Shown in pieces: positions 1-3,551 of a DNA stretch of 6,285 bases (positions are counted from its first letter, which is position 1; each line of letters starts with the position of its first letter). The notes below the pieces were generated by a model, which was not told where the DNA came from, made no database searches, and saw nothing but the letters and a program-made list of their open reading frames with translations. The position numbers and the translations under genes are program-made. The stretch spans positions 1 through 6,285 of the forward strand of contig DGRT01000145.1 of the NCBI GenBank assembly GCA_002391105.1. The letters run 5' to 3'. The DNA comes from Lachnospiraceae bacterium UBA4381 (GTDB lineage: Bacteria; Bacillota; Clostridia; Lachnospirales; Lachnospiraceae).

Positions 1-540
1 CAGCAGAAGAAGGAAGGCGTTCTGGATAAGGCTGAGGAGCTTCGTGTAAGACTATCACAGATTGCAAGAGTAAAGGTAGATGTATCAGATAAATCGCCCG
101 GTTTCAAGTTTGCAGAATGTGAGATGAGAGGTATCCCGCTCAGAGTAGAGATCGGACCTCGTGATATAGAGAATAATCAGTGCGTTCTGGTAAGACGTGA
201 TACCAGCGAGAAGATCACAGTATCACTGGATGAGCTGGAGGATAAGGTATCTGAACTTCTGGATACCATTCAGGCAGATATGCTGGAAGCAGCAAGAGCT
301 CACAGAGACAGCCATACCTATGAGGCGAGAACCTGGGAGGAATTCGTAGATACAGTAGAGAATAGACCCGGATTCATCAAGGCTATGTGGTGTGGAGAAA
401 CCGAGTGTGAGGAGCATATCAAGGCAGAGACCGGAGCTTCAACAAGATGCATGCCATTTGAGCAGGAAACACTTTCAGACGTTTGTGTATGCTGTGGAAA
501 ACCGGCAAAGAAGATGGTTTACTTTGGACGTGCATACTAG
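1..540 (+). CDS. proS: Prolyl-tRNA synthetase, type 3, C-terminal part (5' end outside window)
   Basis: Class II aminoacyl-tRNA synthetase that charges tRNA-Pro with proline in the cytosol. The reading frame is open from base 1 and ends at TAG 538-540. It shows 179 residues, roughly the last third or more of a family that is usually about 480 residues long. The catalytic core and start codon lie upstream. Visible residues 1-100 or so are the anticodon-binding domain, including the signature PLRVEIGPRD (residues 46-55). The rest is the C-terminal zinc-binding domain typical of the archaeal/eukaryote-like ProRS form. Its four cysteines are encoded at 391, 406, 484 and 493 and give the spacing C-x4-C-x25-C-x2-C. 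The protein ends in GRAY, and a C-terminal tyrosine is characteristic of this subtype. Nothing appears broken. The next gene starts 158 bp downstream with its own ribosome binding site, so co-transcription is possible but not indicated. Confidence 0.96.
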   Translation, partial: QQKKEGVLDKAEELRVRLSQIARVKVDVSDKSPGFKFAECEMRGIPLRVEIGPRDIENNQCVLVRRDTSEKITVSLDELEDKVSELLDTIQADMLEAARAHRDSHTYEARTWEEFVDTVENRPGFIKAMWCGETECEEHIKAETGASTRCMPFEQETLSDVCVCCGKPAKKMVYFGRAY

Positions 541-551
541 TACACAGATTT

Positions 552-580
552 TTGATTACGAAACAGCGTATCAGTATATC
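552..580 (+). promoter_or_regulatory. Weak candidate promoter for the FIST-GGDEF gene
   Basis: TTGATT (552-557) and TATATC (575-580) are separated by 17 bp. Each matches four of six consensus sigma-A positions. Transcription would begin near 587 and leave a leader of about 110 nt before the ATG at 699. An equally weak alternative is TTGCGA (628-633) with GAAAAT (651-656), also 17 bp apart. The sequence does not decide between them. Confidence 0.25.
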
Positions 581-588
581 GATTCTTG

Positions 589-627
589 AATAACGGGAAC
601 AAATGCTTACCTGAGAGTGCCGTTATT
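589..627 (+). terminator. Possible weak terminator or leader hairpin after proS
   Basis: Perfect 8-bp inverted repeat AATAACGG (589-596) and CCGTTATT (620-627) around a 23-nt loop, followed by only a short TTTTG run (626-630). The stem is AT-rich, the loop is long and the T-tract is short, so termination would be inefficient. It is the only terminator-like structure between proS and the next gene. It could equally be a structure in that gene's leader. Confidence 0.35.
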
Positions 628-686
628 TTGCGACCAATGTAATAGTACTGGAAAATCTATAGCTTGTATTGGGATGGATATAATGT

Positions 687-692
687 GGGGTG
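687..692 (+). promoter_or_regulatory. Ribosome binding site that fixes the FIST-GGDEF start
   Basis: GGGGTG at 687-692 pairs with the anti-Shine-Dalgarno and lies 6 nt before ATG 699. The in-frame GTG at 690 overlaps this site and so cannot use it. ATG 699 is therefore the better start. Confidence 0.7.
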
Positions 693-698
693 TGTATT

Positions 699-2483
699 AT
701 GAAGCAGATATTAATACAGTACGGTTCCGATGAAGAATTAGACATAAGACTTGGGGAAGTCAGGAAAGAGTTTGAAGCTGGCGGGTATAAGCATATACTC
801 TTTCATATCTATAGTGGCATACTGGATGAGGAACTGCTTACATGTATTGCCGGCAAGATTGCGGGAGACTTTCCGGAGACTCACGTGGTAGGTACTGTAT
901 CAGCCGGTGAGATAATGGAAGCCAGACTTATGGATCGTGGAATACTTATATCAGTCATGCTATTTGTAAGTGCTGAGGTTCGTGAGCTCAGAATAGAGGA
1001 TGTAAAGGGGCGAGAGTCAGAGGTAGGAAGGATAATTGCAGAGACTTCCACTGCTACTGAAGACCTGAAGGCGATAGAGCTTCTGATGCCGGGTACTGAG
1101 CTGAATACCAGGCTGATATTAGAGGAGATAAGCAGATGCGATGACTCCATAAAGGTATTTGGAGGTTATGCCGGCGGACATGATATGAATATTGGCGAGC
1201 ACTATATATTTGACGAGAAGGGACTTAGCGATAACGCTGTATTTGCTCTGGGATATATAGGAAAGGACTTTCATATCGATGTAGATAAGTCGGTTGGATG
1301 GCAGACGCTGGGGCATCATTTTGAGGTGACAAAGGCGGATGAGAACAGACTGATAGAGATAAATAATCGTCCTGCCGTAGAAATATATGAGAAGTATCTC
1401 AGAATTAACAGAAATGAAAACTTTGCTGAGAATACCTTTGAATTTCCTTTGATAGTTAAGGTTGGAGGGGATGAACTGCTTCGTCATACTATAACTGTTG
1501 AAAAGGATGGAACACTTGATCTTGCCGGATATGTAACTGAGGGTATGTATATATATCTTTGCTATGGTAATCCATCACTTATAGTAGAGCAGGTCAACAA
1601 GAGACTGGACAGAGTGAGACAGTTCAGACCGGAGGCTATTCTTCTGTATTCCTGTTCTGTAAGAAAGTCATTCTGGGAAAAGTATGTAGATATGGAGATG
1701 GAGCCCTTTCAGGAGCTGGCAGAAACCGCAGGATTCCATACGTGGGGAGAGGTAAAGCGTAACCCGCTGACAAATGATGTACTGGAGTATAATATTACGC
1801 TGCTCTCCATCGCAATGAGAGAGGGAGATGCACCTGAGGGCGAGCTTCCGGAGGTTAAGATAAATGATTCTGTGCTCGAAGGACAGGCGTCGCTTATAAA
1901 GAGGCTTACACAGTTAGTTTCCGCAACAACTGTTGAGCTGCAGAATACCTACAGAAGTCTCGAAGAACTGAACAAGAAGCTGGTAAAGCTTTCAAACCAT
2001 GACGCGCTTACGGGATTATATAATCGTAGAAGATTCGAGGAGATAGCTGATGAGGGTCTGGATACGATTGCTTCAGAGGGAAGGATTGCAAGTATGATAA
2101 TGCTTGATCTGGACCATTTTAAGCTTGTAAATGATAACTATGGTCACGCGATTGGCGATTCGGTACTGATTGAATTCGCTGATATATTAAAAGAGACTGT
2201 CAAGAGTGTAGAAGGTGCTGCAGTAGGAAGATGGGGCGGAGAGGAATTTCTGATATATCTTCCGGATGTTGATAAGACAGGAGCGGCGGAATATGCGGAA
2301 AGGATACGAAAAGAAGTTGAGAGTCATATTTTTGCCGGAGTAAAGAGAACTATTACAACAAGTCTGGGTGTTATAACAACTGATGGCAAAGAGGATAAGC
2401 ATGAAATGTTTATCAATGTTGATAATTCTCTATATGAAGCCAAAAAGAGAGGAAGAAACTGTTTTGTGCAATATGCACAATGA
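699..2483 (+). CDS. Soluble FIST-sensor diguanylate cyclase (FIST_N - FIST_C - coiled coil - GGDEF)
   Basis: A 594-residue protein predicted to make cyclic di-GMP from two GTP in the cytosol; no signal peptide or membrane segment is visible. Residues 1 to about 376 form a FIST sensor. FIST_N features are VVGTVSAGEI (63-72) and FGGYAGG (154-160). FIST_C starts near PAVEIYEKYL (225-234) and contains the family-type S-C-S-x-R segment (C319, R322) and GFHTWGEV (345-352). A probable coiled-coil linker (about 390-432) leads to the GGDEF domain, with DALTGLYNRR (435-444), D-L-D-x-F-K (D470, D472) and an intact GGEEF signature (513-517). The domain ends in LYEAKKRGRN. These residues are those of active cyclases. 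The RxxD inhibitory site is absent: the equivalent four residues are VEGA. FIST domains are proposed to bind small ligands, possibly amino acids; the ligand here is unknown. The gene stands alone and is followed by strong terminators. Confidence 0.93.
   Translation: MKQILIQYGSDEELDIRLGEVRKEFEAGGYKHILFHIYSGILDEELLTCIAGKIAGDFPETHVVGTVSAGEIMEARLMDRGILISVMLFVSAEVRELRIEDVKGRESEVGRIIAETSTATEDLKAIELLMPGTELNTRLILEEISRCDDSIKVFGGYAGGHDMNIGEHYIFDEKGLSDNAVFALGYIGKDFHIDVDKSVGWQTLGHHFEVTKADENRLIEINNRPAVEIYEKYLRINRNENFAENTFEFPLIVKVGGDELLRHTITVEKDGTLDLAGYVTEGMYIYLCYGNPSLIVEQVNKRLDRVRQFRPEAILLYSCSVRKSFWEKYVDMEMEPFQELAETAGFHTWGEVKRNPLTNDVLEYNITLLSIAMREGDAPEGELPEVKINDSVLEGQASLIKRLTQLVSATTVELQNTYRSLEELNKKLVKLSNHDALTGLYNRRRFEEIADEGLDTIASEGRIASMIMLDLDHFKLVNDNYGHAIGDSVLIEFADILKETVKSVEGAAVGRWGGEEFLIYLPDVDKTGAAEYAERIRKEVESHIFAGVKRTITTSLGVITTDGKEDKHEMFINVDNSLYEAKKRGRNCFVQYAQ
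2464..2480 (+). repeat. Short inverted repeat over the last codons of the cyclase gene
   Basis: TTGTGCA (2464-2470), ATA, TGCACAA (2474-2480): a perfect 7-bp stem with a 3-nt loop ending one base before the TGA stop codon. No T-tract follows on this strand, so it is not a standard terminator. It could protect the mRNA 3' end or be chance. Confidence 0.5.
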
Positions 2484-2524
2484 AAAAAGCATTTGGTTGA
2501 CAATAATTAACATAAGATTTTTTT

Positions 2525-2558
2525 GGGGTTGTTGATAACTTAATCAACAACCCCTTTT
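2525..2558 (+). terminator. Strong rho-independent terminator of the FIST-GGDEF gene
   Basis: Perfect 12-bp stem, GGGGTTGTTGAT (2525-2536) and ATCAACAACCCC (2543-2554), with a 6-nt loop, then TTTTAAA. It begins 41 bp after the stop codon. Seven T residues precede the stem, so on the opposite strand it would be followed by A residues; it therefore acts on the + strand. The final T-run is only four bases, which may be why a second hairpin follows. Confidence 0.85.
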
Positions 2559-2596
2559 AAATGGGGTTATAAACAAAGTTATCAACATTATCAACC
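2530..2596. repeat. Cluster of three TTATCAAC sites (DnaA-box-like)
   Basis: TTATCAACA occurs at 2579-2587 (+) and, reversed, at 2530-2538 (-). TTATCAACC follows directly at 2588-2596 (+), so the last two form an uninterrupted 9-bp tandem repeat. TTATCAACA matches the bacterial DnaA box TTATCCACA at eight of nine positions. A weaker TTATCAATT lies at 2675-2683. The sites overlap the terminator hairpins, so their repetition may simply reflect stem complementarity. Binding by DnaA is inference. Confidence 0.4.
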
Positions 2597-2604
2597 TTTT
2601 TTTT
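2565..2604 (+). terminator. Second, backup terminator with a T8 tract
   Basis: GGTTATAA (2565-2572) can pair with TTAT-C-AACC (2588-2596, one bulged C) around a 15-nt loop, followed directly by eight T residues (2597-2604). The stem is weaker than the upstream hairpin but its T-tract is better. Together they look like tandem terminators after the cyclase gene. GGGGTT (2563-2568) can alternatively pair with AACCCC (2549-2554) of the first hairpin. Confidence 0.55.
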
Positions 2605-2632
2605 GTAAACATAACATGGATTTCTTTTCAGG

Positions 2633-2672
2633 AAAAAGTTTTTAAATTTCGTGATTAGTCACAAACTTTTTT
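2633..2672. repeat. AT-rich inverted repeat in the cyclase-hpf gap
   Basis: AAAAAGTTT (2633-2641) pairs with AAACTTTTT (2663-2671). An inner GTGA (2651-2654) and TCAC (2659-2662) give a bulged hairpin that ends in a T-run (2667-2672). No open reading frame or promoter with a usable -10 box was seen in 2605-2700. TTGACA at 2690-2695 has no partner at normal spacing. The role is unknown; it may be a remnant or additional terminator. Confidence 0.35.
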
Positions 2673-2700
2673 ATTTATCAATTTGATTATTGACATTCAG

Positions 2701-2745
2701 AATAATAAAAAACCTGCGGAGGTCATCCGCAGATTTTTTATTATT
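2701..2745 (-). terminator. Terminator of hpf, symmetric and probably bidirectional
   Basis: CTGCGGA (2714-2720) and TCCGCAG (2726-2732) form a GC-rich 7-bp stem with a 5-nt loop. Beyond a single mismatch the arms continue as AATAATAAAAAA (2701-2712) and TTTTTTATTATT (2734-2745). Read on the minus strand, the stem follows the hpf stop codon by about 40 nt and is followed by TTTTTTATTATT, a standard intrinsic terminator. Symmetry means it also stops any + strand read-through toward hpf. Confidence 0.88.
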
Positions 2746-2773
2746 AGAATCTATATTTAAGAATCTATATTTA
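2746..2773. repeat. 14-bp perfect tandem duplication next to the hpf stop codon
   Basis: AGAATCTATATTTA occurs at 2746-2759 and again at 2760-2773 with no gap. It lies between the hpf stop codon (TAA on the minus strand at 2776-2774) and its terminator. It looks like a small slippage duplication and only lengthens the 3' untranslated region. Confidence 0.75.
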
Positions 2774-3304
2774 TTAGAACTCAGGTTCGATCAGTCCGTA
2801 GGTGTTGCCCTTTCTCTTATAAACAACACAAACCTCATTTGTTTCAGCATTTCTGAAAACGAAGAAATTATGTCCCAGAAGCTCCATCTGTACGCATGCA
2901 TCTTCAGGATACATAGGCTTTACAGCGAATCTCTTGCTTCTGATGATCTGAATCTCATCATATTCTTCCTCGTCATCCTCTTCTAAGAAGCTGTCCTTAA
3001 GGAATGCAATGTCCTGATTCTGATCGATGATCTTCTTCTTATATCTTACAACCTGGCGCTCGATTATCTCAGCTACCATATCGATAGATACATACATATC
3101 ATCGCTAACCTGCTCTGCTCTAACTATATGTCCCTTCATAGGAATGGTTACTTCTATCTTCTGTCTTTCCTTTTCAACAGAAAGAGTAACCTGTGCATTA
3201 GTGTCCTCCGTAAAAAACTTCTCTAATCTTCCAAGCTTATCATATATAGCCTGTTTTAAACCCTCAGTTACATTGATGTTTTTTCCACTTATAATATAGT
3301 TCAT
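2774..3304 (-). CDS. hpf: Ribosome hibernation promoting factor, long form (HPF/YfiA family)
   Basis: A 176-residue protein of normal length for long HPF, which binds the 30S subunit and joins two 70S ribosomes into inactive 100S dimers in stationary phase or starvation. Residues 1 to about 100 are the S30AE ribosome-binding domain, starting MNYIISGKNI. An acidic linker (about 108-117, EEDDEEEYDE) follows. The C-terminal dimerisation domain (about 119-176) contains KRFAVKPM (124-131), LLGHNFFVFRNAET (142-155) and the ending YGLIEPEF. The two-domain form is standard in Firmicutes, unlike the short enterobacterial protein. The ATG (3304-3302) has a strong Shine-Dalgarno, AAGGAGAA (minus strand, 3318-3311), 6 nt upstream. 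It is divergent from secA, has its own promoter and terminator, and appears monocistronic. Confidence 0.96.
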   Translation of the reverse strand: MNYIISGKNINVTEGLKQAIYDKLGRLEKFFTEDTNAQVTLSVEKERQKIEVTIPMKGHIVRAEQVSDDMYVSIDMVAEIIERQVVRYKKKIIDQNQDIAFLKDSFLEEDDEEEYDEIQIIRSKRFAVKPMYPEDACVQMELLGHNFFVFRNAETNEVCVVYKRKGNTYGLIEPEF

Positions 3305-3357
3305 AAGCTGTTCTCCTTCTCGCTAGAATACACAAACAGTCGTACCCAACGACATTA

Positions 3358-3384
3358 ATGTGCTTACGCTAGATTATAGCACAT
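3358..3384. promoter_or_regulatory. Palindromic operator candidate over the hpf core promoter
   Basis: ATGTGCT (3358-3364) and AGCACAT (3378-3384) form a perfect 7-bp inverted repeat around 13 bp, centred at 3371. It covers the hpf -10 box (3378-3373) and the expected start near 3366, roughly -18 to +9. One arm lies upstream of the predicted start and would not be transcribed, so a DNA-binding repressor site is more plausible than an RNA hairpin. The regulator is unknown. Confidence 0.45.
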
Positions 3385-3401
3385 AAAAATACTGCTTTCA
3401 A
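3373..3401 (-). promoter_or_regulatory. Sigma-A-type promoter of hpf
   Basis: On the minus strand TTGAAA (3401-3396), a 17-bp spacer, then a perfect TATAAT (3378-3373). Expected transcription start is near 3366, giving a leader of about 60 nt before the ATG at 3304. The heptamer CGCTAGA occurs at both ends of the leader (3321-3327 and 3367-3373). Confidence 0.8.
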
Positions 3402-3451
3402 CAAAAGTGTTATAAGCAGGGCTATGCAAAAGTGTCGTAAGCAGGGTTATG
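3402..3451. repeat. 25-bp imperfect tandem repeat between the hpf and secA promoters
   Basis: Two adjacent copies, 3402-3426 and 3427-3451, are identical at 22 of 25 positions. Both begin CAAAAGTGT, share TAAGCAGGG and end TATG. The differences are TA to CG at copy positions 10-11 and C to T at position 21. The block abuts the hpf -35 box (3396-3401) and ends 20 bp before the secA -35 box. CGTAAGCA in the second copy (3436-3443) is the inverse of TGCTTACG at 3361-3368. It could bind a regulator of either or both genes, or be a neutral duplication. Confidence 0.85.
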
Positions 3452-3471
3452 TAGCTGACATGAGAAAAAAC

Positions 3472-3500
3472 TTGCTAGCACTTTGTTTTGATGGTATAGT
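3472..3500 (+). promoter_or_regulatory. Sigma-A-type promoter of secA
   Basis: TTGCTA (3472-3477), a 17-bp spacer, then TATAGT (3495-3500), which match four and five of six consensus positions. Expected start is near 3507, giving a leader of about 45 nt. The -35 box overlaps the 8-bp palindrome TGCTAGCA (3473-3480). Confidence 0.65.
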
Positions 3501-3518
3501 AGGTAGATGGTTTAGTTT

Positions 3519-3533
3519 AGGGTATTATACCCT
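3519..3533 (+). promoter_or_regulatory. Palindrome in the secA leader
   Basis: AGGGTATTATACCCT is a perfect palindrome around a central T. As RNA it folds into a 6-bp stem with a 3-nt loop, 8 nt before the Shine-Dalgarno GGGAGG (3542-3547). It could be an operator just downstream of the transcription start or a small hairpin near the ribosome site. No T-tract follows, so it is not a terminator. Confidence 0.45.
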
Positions 3534-3551
3534 GGATATCTGGGAGGAATT

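Noticed and set aside
604..672. Possible riboswitch in the proS to FIST-GGDEF gap (CTGAGAG as in TPP riboswitches; nested CCAAT/ATTGG pairing)
   Set aside because: The other conserved TPP elements are missing, and no c-di-GMP riboswitch core is seen. The pairing is only 4-5 bp per helix.
679..684. Perfect TATAAT just before the FIST-GGDEF gene
   Set aside because: No -35 sequence at 16-18 bp, and a start about 7 bp downstream would fall within the Shine-Dalgarno and leave almost no leader.
1119..1487. Antisense 122-codon frame within the FIST-GGDEF gene
   Set aside because: It is a shadow of the real gene: the sense frame carries consecutive FIST motifs through this stretch.
2497..2502. TTGACA after the cyclase stop codon (and another at 2690-2695)
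   Set aside because: Neither has a -10 box at normal spacing, and neither leads into a + strand gene.
2690..2986. 98-codon + strand reading frame overlapping the hpf terminator and 3' half of hpf
   Set aside because: It starts inside intergenic sequence, crosses the terminator hairpin, and is antisense to a confidently assigned HPF. No ribosome site or family resemblance is seen.
3361..3374. CcpA cre-like site (TGCTTACGCTAGAT) at the hpf promoter
   Set aside because: The central CG and some flanking bases fit, but five of fourteen positions, including both outer ends, do not match the consensus.
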